The notes: generated by a model not told the origin, from the sequence alone. Positions 1-5,275 are shown, counted from the stretch's first letter. The stretch is 5,275 bases of DNA from Desulfuromonadales bacterium C00003068 (GCA_001751155.1 MAXR01000149.1:1-5275); one strand, 5' to 3'. Made by a program: numbers and translations.

Positions 1-1217
1 CCAGAGATGATGTCAAAGTAAGTGTAGACCGGACCTGAGGTCACCATCATGCCAACAACATTTTGCCAGATATCTTCGAAGCGACTTTCGTCTGGGCTGA
101 TAATGGTGTTGTAAGAATAAAAGGTAAGATTACTTACTGGGCCCCAATTAACTGGCAGCGAGTAAGACAGGTTGAAGATACCGATATCGGCATCGGATGG
201 TGCTCCCCAGCTATAGCCATAGCAACCGAGGGTGATGATATCGTCATCGGAACCTGCTGGATTATCAACGTTGTATTGATAGCTGACATATTCTAACTGC
301 AGGTTAAACGGCCCATAGTTGCCGTTAAGATGTACCGCACCCGCCCAATGCTCACCCATATTGCCGGTGTTGTCATTATAGATGCCACCGTATTGACCAG
401 AAACACCGATTTCGCTACTCGCATTTTCGCCATGCTCAAAAAGGTACGCCACACGCAGGTTGCCCTGATTGCTCTCTCCGTTGCCTGCACCCTGCGAGCC
501 AGCATAGCCGTCTTTATTGGAACTAATTACATCCACAGAGTAGCGCTCGGAATTGCTGGCATCGCCAAGCTCGCCATTTTTATAAAACGCTGCTGTAATA
601 GATAGTGGACCTGGTGTGTAAAGCAACTTGATGCCCATGTCGTAATCATCTTCAAGACCTACATAATAAGCACCACTGAACCAAAAGTTGTGCGAAGCGT
701 AGGGTTGCAAGCCAAACGGAACCTGCTGAACACCAATTTGGCCCTGTAGGTCATCGGTAAAATTGTAACCGATATAGCCATGGTGAATAGTATTGAAGTC
801 ATATTCTGGATAAAAACGATATTGAGCCGACAGGATCATATCTCCGATTGAACCATTCAAGTCAAAACGAAAGGTGTCAAAAGAGAAATCTCCACCCTTA
901 TCTTGACTGGCATCGGACCAATCTTTAACACTATATTGTGCACGCACGGCACCGCCAACTGTAATAGCGGGCTTACTGGCCGCTACAACCTCTTCAACGA
1001 TTTGTCTTACGCTTGCGGTCTCTTGCTCAGCAATTGCGACATCTGCTGCGGGTTGTTGCATTGCATCTTGGTCGATCAGTTTTTGTTCGAGCACGACCAT
1101 GCGCTGCTTAAGTGCTTGCAGTTCACGTAAAATTTCATTGTCGGCTGCGAATGCGCCACCGCTGATTAACAGCACTAGCAATGTGGGCAGGATAAGTTGA
1201 TAGCAAACTTTCTTCAT
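1..1217 (-). CDS. Outer-membrane porin with N-terminal coiled coil (partial, C-terminus beyond window)
   Basis: The ATG at 1217-1215 opens 405 uninterrupted codons that run off the left edge. GGAGA at 1230-1226, eight bases upstream, is a good ribosome binding site. Residues 1-24 form a Sec signal peptide: MKK, a hydrophobic core, then likely cleavage after AFA. Residues 27-52 (ILRELQALKQRMVVLEQKL) look like a short coiled coil, as in trimeric porins of the DcaP or OprO/P type. From about residue 85 the protein alternates short aromatic/hydrophobic strands with Gly/Asp/Asn-rich loops (FRFDLNG, YIGYNF, LQLEYVSYQYNV), as expected of a beta-barrel. Blocks such as IHHGYIGY and VPFGLQPYASHNFWF are reminiscent of a porin group of marine gammaproteobacteria, from memory. 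The last strand and terminal aromatic residue are not in view. It follows proX on the same strand by 171 bp, so a role in admitting betaine-like solutes is plausible but inferred. Substrate and subfamily are uncertain; outer-membrane barrel identity is fairly secure. Confidence 0.85.
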   Translation of the reverse strand, partial: MKKVCYQLILPTLLVLLISGGAFAADNEILRELQALKQRMVVLEQKLIDQDAMQQPAADVAIAEQETASVRQIVEEVVAASKPAITVGGAVRAQYSVKDWSDASQDKGGDFSFDTFRFDLNGSIGDMILSAQYRFYPEYDFNTIHHGYIGYNFTDDLQGQIGVQQVPFGLQPYASHNFWFSGAYYVGLEDDYDMGIKLLYTPGPLSITAAFYKNGELGDASNSERYSVDVISSNKDGYAGSQGAGNGESNQGNLRVAYLFEHGENASSEIGVSGQYGGIYNDNTGNMGEHWAGAVHLNGNYGPFNLQLEYVSYQYNVDNPAGSDDDIITLGCYGYSWGAPSDADIGIFNLSYSLPVNWGPVSNLTFYSYNTIISPDESRFEDIWQNVVGMMVTSGPVYTYFDIIS

Positions 1218-1388
1218 TAGTTGTGTCTCCATTATTTTACTATTAATGCAAGTAATATTCTGCGAATGTTTTTCCACTGGCCATCCCAAGGAACTTACGA
1301 ACAGATCTCTGGGGCCTCAACTGGCAAGTGGTGTCGAATAATTACCACTGCGAACGATTTCATCTAGTTTTGCAGCAATCGACTCGGC
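1218..1388 (-). other. proX-porin intergenic gap
   Basis: This 171-bp stretch separates the proX stop from the porin start. Its proX-proximal part (1388-1320) remains in the proX reading frame and looks coding (see findings). A 6-bp inverted repeat, AGTGGT at 1327-1332 and ACCACT at 1344-1349 with an 11-base loop, lies there, but no T-tract follows on the minus strand, so I do not call a terminator. The porin-proximal part (about 1231-1270) is A+T-rich with several weak -10-like hexamers, and I see no convincing -35/-10 pair. The porin may be read from its own promoter or by run-through from proX; the sequence does not decide. Confidence 0.5.
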
Positions 1389-2258
1389 CTATTTAGGCAG
1401 CCAAGCCTGCACGGTCTCAGGATGTTCGTTGATCCAGAGGACGGCGTTGTCGTAAGGATTGCTATTTTCCTGTTGATTCATAACCATGACCTGCTGTAGA
1501 TCTGCTGAAGACCAGTGAAAATTGTCCAACACCGCATAAACCTCAGGCATTTCAGCTTTTAAGCCTGTACGTACGATGGTATTGATATCTTCGGCGCCGC
1601 CATAGATGTTGAGCGGATCCTCTAAATATTTCAGTTGCCAGCGACCAAACATCCAGTGTGGAGTCCAACCCGTGACTGCAATCCATTCTTTATTGCGGAT
1701 TGCATCTTTAAGTGCAGCTGTCATTGTTGCACCAGAGCCTTCGATTAAACGAATACCCTTGAGCTGATAATCCTCAATAACTTTCTCTGTTTTCATCATG
1801 AGACCAGCACCGGGGTCAATACCGACAATGCGATTGCTAAATTTATCCTTGGTATCGTTCATCTGTGCAATGGTGTCGATTGTTACATACTCAGGGACAA
1901 CAAGGCCAATACGCGTCCCGCTAAGATTGGGGCCAAGATCTTCAACTTTTCCTTTAACACCCTCGAGGTACGTGGCGTGAGTGGTTGGCAGCCAAGCCGT
2001 AGTAAAGCCATCCGCTGAATCTGTCGCTACCGCTTGCCACATCGCTGCTGCTGAAACCGAGACCAACTTCACATCGTAGCCTAGCTTTTCTTGCAACACG
2101 GCCTTCATCACATTGGCAGAAGCTGTGGCACATGACCACTCTACGTACACCAACTTGACCTTACCTTTGCTCGCTTCGGCTGGCTGTACGAATACGCCGA
2201 CGAGTATCGCCAAGAGTAAACAAACCGTTGAACTAATCATTCCTAATCTTTTTTGCAT
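1389..2258 (-). CDS. proX: Glycine betaine/proline betaine ABC transporter periplasmic substrate-binding protein (OpuAC/ProX type)
   Basis: This 289-residue protein should bind betaine-type compatible solutes in the periplasm and deliver them to ProW/ProV. Residues 1-29 are a Sec signal peptide with likely cleavage after AEA. There is no lipobox, so the mature protein should be free in the periplasm, as in Gram-negatives. The mature part matches the OpuAC family: VYVEWSCATA (37-46) at the first strand, DGFTTAWLPTTHATYL (83-98), and the family block GWTPHWMFGRWQLKYLEDP (197-215). Tryptophans at 41, 74, 89, 198 and 202 are candidates for the aromatic cage that holds the quaternary ammonium; which ones contribute needs a structural alignment. 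The start at 2258 is fixed by the AGGAGGAGGAG run just upstream. It lies 306 bp downstream of proW, an unusually wide gap for this operon. The gene ends at a TAG after WLPK, and the same frame continues with protein-like codons to a TGA at 1319-1317, so a premature stop is possible. Exact ligand (glycine betaine, proline betaine, carnitine, choline) is not resolved. Confidence 0.93.
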   Translation of the reverse strand: MQKRLGMISSTVCLLLAILVGVFVQPAEASKGKVKLVYVEWSCATASANVMKAVLQEKLGYDVKLVSVSAAAMWQAVATDSADGFTTAWLPTTHATYLEGVKGKVEDLGPNLSGTRIGLVVPEYVTIDTIAQMNDTKDKFSNRIVGIDPGAGLMMKTEKVIEDYQLKGIRLIEGSGATMTAALKDAIRNKEWIAVTGWTPHWMFGRWQLKYLEDPLNIYGGAEDINTIVRTGLKAEMPEVYAVLDNFHWSSADLQQVMVMNQQENSNPYDNAVLWINEHPETVQAWLPK

Positions 2259-2273
2259 GGAACTCCTCCTCCT
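2259..2273 (-). promoter_or_regulatory. Extended Shine-Dalgarno site of proX
   Basis: AGGAGGAGGAG at 2273-2263 ends four bases before the proX ATG. The threefold GGA repeat allows several overlapping anti-SD registers, with AGGAGG at 2270-2265 spaced six bases from the start. It is stronger than the sites of proV (AAGGAG) and proW (GAAGGGA), fitting a binding protein made in excess over its membrane partners. Confidence 0.75.
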
Positions 2274-2370
2274 GATAAAAAAACAACCTGATCAGTATCA
2301 ATCTTCCGCATCGACCTTGTACGTACCCCCTTCATGCCCGCTAATGCGAGTAACCAGAGATTTTATATAC

Positions 2371-2404
2371 GTTCGCCATTCCCGCCTTCGCGGGAGTGAC
2401 GAAC
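2371..2404. repeat. REP-like palindrome (CATTCCCGC type) between proW and proX
   Basis: Two 15-base arms, GTTCGCCATTCCCGC (2371-2385) and GCGGGAGTGACGAAC (2390-2404), flank a four-base CTTC loop. In RNA from either strand 13 of 15 positions pair as Watson-Crick, one is a G-U wobble and one is a mismatch. The core resembles the CATTCCCGC...GCGGGAATGAC intergenic repeats seen in many gammaproteobacterial genomes, which as a class are linked to REP-associated tyrosine transposases (RAYTs). No T-tract follows on the minus strand, so it is not a standard intrinsic terminator. Sitting between proW and proX, it could block 3' exonucleases or attenuate transcription and so set different levels for the two halves of the operon. 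Only one copy is visible here, so repeat-family membership is inferred. Confidence 0.7.
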
Positions 2405-2564
2405 TATTTGGCAATAGTGGAAGATGAGTGCTAATCAGGAAAGACAAACAGTAACTATGCAGTTAAATCCATTCCAAGAGACATAAGAGCCTTAGCAAAT
2501 AGGAAGTGAAACCATTTAATTCGTACTGCTAAATAGTTACCAAATAAACTAAACAAGATGGTTC

Positions 2565-3404
2565 TTATTGATCCGCAGATTTATTGCGGCCCAATTTGCT
2601 GGTAAAGCGGTCGAGAATCATGGCGAGAATAACAATGCCAATTCCGGCTTCAAAGCCTTTACCGGGTTGTAACCGTTGAATCGCCTTCCAAACTTCACCA
2701 CCAAGGCCACCGGCACCGATCATAGCCGCGATGACTACCATAGATAACGCCAACATGATTGTTTGATTAACTCCAGCCATAATAGTTGGCAGCGCGAGTG
2801 GTAATTGTAATTTTATCAGTTTTTGACGGCGATCACAGCCATAAGCATCGGCCGCTTCCACCAGTTCAGCTGGGACCTGACGAATACCCAAACTGGTGAG
2901 ACGAATTGCTGGGGGCATGGCAAAGATTACCGTAGAGAAAATTGCGGCAACAGGCCCCAAACCAAAAAACGGAATGGCTGGGATCAGATAAACAAACGCC
3001 GGCATGGTTTGCATCAAGTCTAATAGCGGCATAATCACGCGATGGGCTCCATCATAGATTGCGGCTAAAATACCTAATGGAATACCGATGGCCACCGCTA
3101 CAACGGTAGCGATGAGCACCAGAACCAATGTTTCGATGGTGGGCTCCCACAACTGTAAGTTGTCTAGAAAAAAAAGACCCAGCATGGTTCCCAATGCCAT
3201 TCTTTTACCGACAGCTTTATAGGCTCCAACAGCGACCACCAAAATAAACAACCAACTCGGAATAAGGAGCAAGCCGTCCGTGGCAGCTTCCATGCCGGTG
3301 CTCATTATTTCACTTATAGCCTTGGTGATCCATGCGAGGTGATCCGTCAGATAATCCAGTAAGGTATCAATATATTTAGCTAGCTGAAACTTGGGAAAAT
3401 TCAT
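2565..3404 (-). CDS. proW: Glycine betaine/proline betaine ABC transporter permease (OpuAB/ProW type)
   Basis: This 279-residue inner-membrane protein forms the solute path of the betaine importer. Hydrophobic segments at about 48-66, 68-84, 92-115, 122-146, 148-168, 208-236 and 252-266 fit a binding-protein-dependent transport permease. The cytoplasmic coupling (EAA) loop is clear: VEAADAYG at 182-189, then LPLALPTI at 201-208, which should dock on the ProV ATPase. The conserved MPAFVYLIPAIPFFGLG block (134-150) is typical of the ProW/OpuAB family. The length matches B. subtilis-type OpuAB better than the longer E. coli ProW, which has an extended N-terminus. The start ATG overlaps the proV TGA by four bases (ATGA at 3404-3401), implying translational coupling; GAAGGGA also lies a suitable distance upstream. 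No binding domain is fused to it, unlike OpuABC of lactic acid bacteria; that role falls to the separate proX downstream. Confidence 0.95.
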   Translation of the reverse strand: MNFPKFQLAKYIDTLLDYLTDHLAWITKAISEIMSTGMEAATDGLLLIPSWLFILVVAVGAYKAVGKRMALGTMLGLFFLDNLQLWEPTIETLVLVLIATVVAVAIGIPLGILAAIYDGAHRVIMPLLDLMQTMPAFVYLIPAIPFFGLGPVAAIFSTVIFAMPPAIRLTSLGIRQVPAELVEAADAYGCDRRQKLIKLQLPLALPTIMAGVNQTIMLALSMVVIAAMIGAGGLGGEVWKAIQRLQPGKGFEAGIGIVILAMILDRFTSKLGRNKSADQ

Positions 3405-4654
3405 TGCGCCATCCCTTCACTTAGGGTTTCGGGGGCTTGTTCCAGCTCTAATCCACCTTCAGCAATTCCTGCTAAGAGGGAACCACGTACCACAACACCC
3501 AGCAATTTCCCAGCTTCGCTTACCACAGGTAAGGGTAAATTAGCATCCGCCATGCGGCCAATAAGATTGGTAACCGGTTCATCTGGCGTTGTGGTTGGAA
3601 TGTCGCGCAAAAGTATGTCCTTTGCCATTTTTTGACCTGATTCTAGCGCATCTTTACAAGACTGGGCCGTTACCAAACCCTGCAAAGTTTTGTCTCGATT
3701 CACCACAAAAATGGAACTGATTCCCACGTCGCGCATTTTATGCAGCATGGTGCGCACTCCATCTTTAGGATAGGCGACCGTTTTAGCCCGCACCATCACT
3801 GAGCTGGCGGTGAGAACCTTGGTCATATCAACGTTTTCGACAAAACGGGAAACATAATCGTTAGCAGGTTGAGTCAGTATCTCCTCAGGGGTACCGATTT
3901 GAACGATCCGGCCATCTTTCATCAGAATGATACGGTCGCCAATTTCCAGAGCTTCATCCAAATCATGGGTAATAAAGATAATGGTTTTTTTAAAGCGATC
4001 CTGTAATTCAACAAGCTCGTGTTGCATATCACGCCGAATGAGGGGGTCTAGAGCGCTAAATGCTTCATCCATTAGTAGGATGTCTGGGTTCACCGCTAAC
4101 CCTCTGGCCAAACCAACACGCTGCTGCATGCCACCAGAAAGTTGCCCAGGATAGCTGTCTTCCCATCCTTCCAAACCGACTTGCACGAGTGCCTCGCGTG
4201 CTTTAGCGACACGTTCGTCTTTGGCAACACCTTGTATTTCAAGGCCAAACTCTGCATTTTCTTGAACAGTTCGGTGGGGGAACAAGGCAAAGTGCTGAAA
4301 TATCATGCCAAACTTTTTCCGCCTCAGATTGCGCAGATCAGTGCTGTTCAGCTTTGTGATATCGCAATCATCAATAATAATTTCCCCATGACTGGGTTCA
4401 ATCAATCGATTCATACAGCGGACAAGAGTAGACTTTCCACTTCCAGAGAGTCCCATGATAACGAGTATTTCACCGTCATAGACATCAAAGGTAACATCAG
4501 CCAAGCCAACGCTTTGTTTCGTTTTTTCTAGTATTTCATCTTTACTTGCACCTTGATCTAACATCTTCAAGGCAGTCTCTGGTGAAGATCCAAAAACTTT
4601 ATATAAATTATGCACTTGCATTTTAGGTTTTATTATCTCTGGACCGGTGTCCAT
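3401..4654 (-). CDS. proV: Glycine betaine/proline betaine ABC transporter ATP-binding protein with CBS pair (OpuAA/ProV type)
   Basis: This 417-residue cytoplasmic ATPase powers the betaine importer. All nucleotide-binding motifs are intact: Walker A GLSGSGKST (68-76), Q-loop Q120 in IFQHFALFPH, signature LSGGMQQR (172-179), Walker B ILLMDE (192-197), D-loop SALD (200-203) and H-loop H230 (ITHDLDEA). The segment before Walker A (FGSSPETALKMLDQG, 21-35, then ILEKT) is the insertion characteristic of ProV/OpuAA rather than of other importers. Residues about 282-400 form two CBS motifs; in the OpuA family these sense ionic strength or bind c-di-AMP. The tail from 399 carries five Glu and no Lys or Arg. 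AAGGAG at 4669-4664, nine bases upstream of the ATG, supports this start; Met12 would align with the shorter N-terminus of E. coli ProV but has no clear ribosome site. It is first in the operon and overlaps proW by four bases. Confidence 0.96.
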   Translation of the reverse strand: MDTGPEIIKPKMQVHNLYKVFGSSPETALKMLDQGASKDEILEKTKQSVGLADVTFDVYDGEILVIMGLSGSGKSTLVRCMNRLIEPSHGEIIIDDCDITKLNSTDLRNLRRKKFGMIFQHFALFPHRTVQENAEFGLEIQGVAKDERVAKAREALVQVGLEGWEDSYPGQLSGGMQQRVGLARGLAVNPDILLMDEAFSALDPLIRRDMQHELVELQDRFKKTIIFITHDLDEALEIGDRIILMKDGRIVQIGTPEEILTQPANDYVSRFVENVDMTKVLTASSVMVRAKTVAYPKDGVRTMLHKMRDVGISSIFVVNRDKTLQGLVTAQSCKDALESGQKMAKDILLRDIPTTTPDEPVTNLIGRMADANLPLPVVSEAGKLLGVVVRGSLLAGIAEGGLELEQAPETLSEGMAQ

Positions 4655-4667
4655 TTAGTATAACTCC

Positions 4668-4739
4668 TTACTGTAAGCCTGAATCTGATGTGTATCCAGC
4701 GATAAGTAGCGTAAGTTCTATAACAATGATCAAATTCAT
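4668..4739 (-). CDS. Possible hydrophobic leader peptide upstream of proV
   Basis: A 23-codon frame starts at ATG 4739-4737 and reads MNLIIVIELTLLIAGYTSD, then SGLQ. Its TAA stop (4670-4668) is the first part of TAAGGAG, the proV Shine-Dalgarno, so ribosomes finishing it would be placed next to the proV start. The hydrophobic stretch followed by LLIAGYTSD resembles a lipoprotein signal with the key Cys replaced by Tyr, or a small membrane peptide. Its own start has no clear ribosome site and lies at the edge of a dyad loop. An open frame of this length in A+T-rich DNA can arise by chance, so this is a candidate only. Confidence 0.17.
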   Translation of the reverse strand: MNLIIVIELTLLIAGYTSDSGLQ

Positions 4740-4747
4740 GAACTTAC
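4711..4747. repeat. Inverted repeat in the proV leader
   Basis: GTAAGTTC (4711-4718) and GAACTTAC (4740-4747) are perfect 8-bp arms around 21 bases. Beyond a two-base bulge the stem can gain four more pairs (AGTA at 4705-4708 with TACT at 4748-4751). It ends about 56 bases before the proV ATG, so it could fold in the mRNA leader or serve as an operator. Confidence 0.5.
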
Positions 4748-4891
4748 TACTATGAATCAAAAACATATCGATGAAATCAGGTTTTAGTTGTTTGTATATG
4801 TAGTTACTGTAAATGTTTATATATATAGTAGTATTGATACTGTAAAAATAAATACTGGTCTATGACAAGCAGGAAAATGCACTGCGAGTTA

Positions 4892-4920
4892 TTTATTGCT
4901 ACATGGTGTACATGTGTCAA
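4892..4920 (-). promoter_or_regulatory. Candidate sigma-70 promoter for proVWX
   Basis: A perfect -35 hexamer TTGACA (4920-4915) is followed after 17 bases by AATAAA (4897-4892), which matches four of six -10 positions. Transcription would start near 4885, giving a leader of about 230 nt before proV. The match is by eye. A second TTGACA at 5115-5110 has only a weak -10 partner, and TTGAAC at 5005-5000 with CATAAA at 4982-4977 is another possibility. Confidence 0.35.
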
Positions 4921-5044
4921 GGATTGAACAAAGGGAATAGAACTGCTATTTTTATGGAGAGAAACGTGTAGGATTTTTTATGCATAAATGACAGGGTTTG
5001 TTCAATGAATCTCGTTGCTTTTTCCTTTTAGCAACTTGGTTAAT

Positions 5045-5065
5045 ATTGTAGCGGTTAACTACAAT
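5045..5065. promoter_or_regulatory. Operator-like dyad ATTGTAG-N7-CTACAAT
   Basis: Two perfect 7-bp arms are spaced by seven bases (21 bp overall), the size and symmetry of a site for a dimeric regulator. It also fits a T-N11-A pattern of LysR-type sites. It lies 391 bp upstream of proV, so it may serve proV or a divergent gene beyond the right edge. The regulator is not identified. Confidence 0.4.
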
Positions 5066-5275
5066 GTAGTAGCAAAACTTTGATTACCTAAACATATCCA
5101 GCCATACAATGTCAAATTTGATTAAATATTTTCGGTACTACAGCTAAGAAAATCTCCTCAAAAGAAAGGTACTTACAGTAGTTTATTTATTTTTTATACC
5201 CATGAGATAAAGAGAATAAATAAATGGGCCAAAGCCAGAATGAATGCCCCAGTCTTTTTTTAATTATCTATCGCC

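Larger units (their letters stand above)
2259..2564 (-). other. proW-proX intergenic gap, no gene
   Basis: This 306-bp gap inside the operon has no supported gene. It holds the proX ribosome binding site, the 34-bp REP-like palindrome at 2371-2404, an 8-bp palindrome GTACGTAC at 2319-2326, and an imperfect inverted repeat (2402-2413 with 2527-2538, 11 of 12 matching). ACAGTAACTA at 2448-2457 is an exact inverted copy of TAGTTACTGT at 4801-4810 in the region upstream of proV. TATATAAAAT just below the palindrome on the minus strand (2369-2360) resembles a -10 element, but no matching -35 is visible. Confidence 0.6.
4655..5275 (-). promoter_or_regulatory. A+T-rich non-coding region upstream of proV
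   Basis: About 620 bp hold no convincing gene on either strand. Bases 4741-4860 are about 24% G+C by hand count, far lower than the genes. The region contains a candidate promoter (4892-4920), a leader dyad (4711-4747), repeated TTACTGTAA motifs, a perfect spaced dyad (5045-5065), a 12-bp palindrome TTTATGCATAAA (4977-4988) and a 10-bp inverted repeat (4923-4932 with 4997-5006). E. coli proU is controlled through long A+T-rich DNA bound by H-NS, so a comparable silencing role is plausible but inferred. All three minus-strand frames hit stops within about 20 bases of the right edge, so no minus-strand gene enters far. An ATG at 5224 opens 17 plus-strand codons to the edge without a good ribosome site. 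Confidence 0.5.

Noticed and set aside
63..1130. Plus-strand open frames at 63-296, 330-605 and 903-1130
   Set aside because: They lie antisense to the porin, whose minus-strand frame is open throughout with a signal peptide and barrel pattern. They look like shadows without ribosome sites.
1327..1349. AGTGGT/ACCACT hairpin after proX as a terminator
   Set aside because: The stem is six pairs with an 11-base loop and no T-tract follows on the minus strand. It also lies inside the in-frame extension of proX.
2243..2335. A 30-codon minus-strand frame starting at ATG 2335-2333 and overlapping the proX start
   Set aside because: There is no ribosome binding site, its codons are made from the proX Shine-Dalgarno repeats, and it does not resemble a known leader. 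Chance is the simpler reading.
4096..4531. Open frames overlapping the ATPase domain of proV on both strands (4096-4290 minus, 4142-4531 plus)
   Set aside because: ProV is intact with all ABC motifs across this stretch, and the alternative frames encode nothing recognisable.
4862..4927. A 21-codon plus-strand frame (MTSRKMHCELFIATWCTCVKD region) containing a thioredoxin-like WCTC string
   Set aside because: It is far too short for a thioredoxin fold, has no Shine-Dalgarno, and lies in A+T-rich control DNA.
5014..5035. GTTGCT/AGCAAC hairpin with a pyrimidine loop
   Set aside because: The six-bp stem lacks a following T-tract on either strand and has no gene to terminate.
5226..5261. GGGC...GCCC followed by seven T on the plus strand, as an intrinsic terminator
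   Set aside because: The stem is only four pairs with a 16-base loop, and no plus-strand gene precedes it.
5224..5275. Plus-strand frame MGQSQNECPSLFLIIYR running off the right edge, possibly a divergent gene start
   Set aside because: Only 17 codons are visible, the upstream sequence is A-rich with no clear ribosome site, and it contains a T7 run. It cannot be supported from this window.

Overview
This window reads as part of the chromosome of a Gram-negative, probably marine or halotolerant gammaproteobacterium. That is inferred from a beta-barrel outer-membrane protein with a Sec signal, a soluble periplasmic binding protein, strong Shine-Dalgarno (SD) sites, and a REP-like CATTCCCGC palindrome of a kind common in gammaproteobacteria. 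The species cannot be fixed from the sequence. Every convincing gene lies on the minus strand, so the operon reads from right to left.

Layout in transcription order. Bases 5275-4655 hold about 620 bp of A+T-rich DNA with no convincing gene; it contains a candidate promoter, several dyads and a repeated TTACTGTAA motif, and is the likely control region. Bases 4654-3401 are proV (ABC ATPase with a C-terminal CBS pair). proW (permease, 3404-2565) follows with a 4-bp ATGA overlap. A 306-bp gap (2564-2259) carries a REP-like palindrome. proX (glycine-betaine-type binding protein, 2258-1389) follows behind an unusually rich ribosome binding site. After a 171-bp gap comes a porin gene (1217 to beyond base 1).

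Together the genes describe compatible-solute uptake for osmoprotection. The porin could admit solute across the outer membrane; this is inferred from position only. ProX would capture it in the periplasm, ProW would form the inner-membrane path, and ProV would power and gate transport. The CBS pair and acidic tail of ProV resemble the ionic-strength-sensing end of OpuA-type transporters.

The transporter itself is a known family, and I do not see a wholly new system. The observations most worth checking are: an amber stop ending proX that is followed in the same frame by 23 protein-like codons; the REP-like element separating proVW from proX; a leader dyad and hydrophobic mini-ORF whose stop abuts the proV SD; the repeated TTACTGTAA motif; and a perfect ATTGTAG-N7-CTACAAT dyad far upstream.
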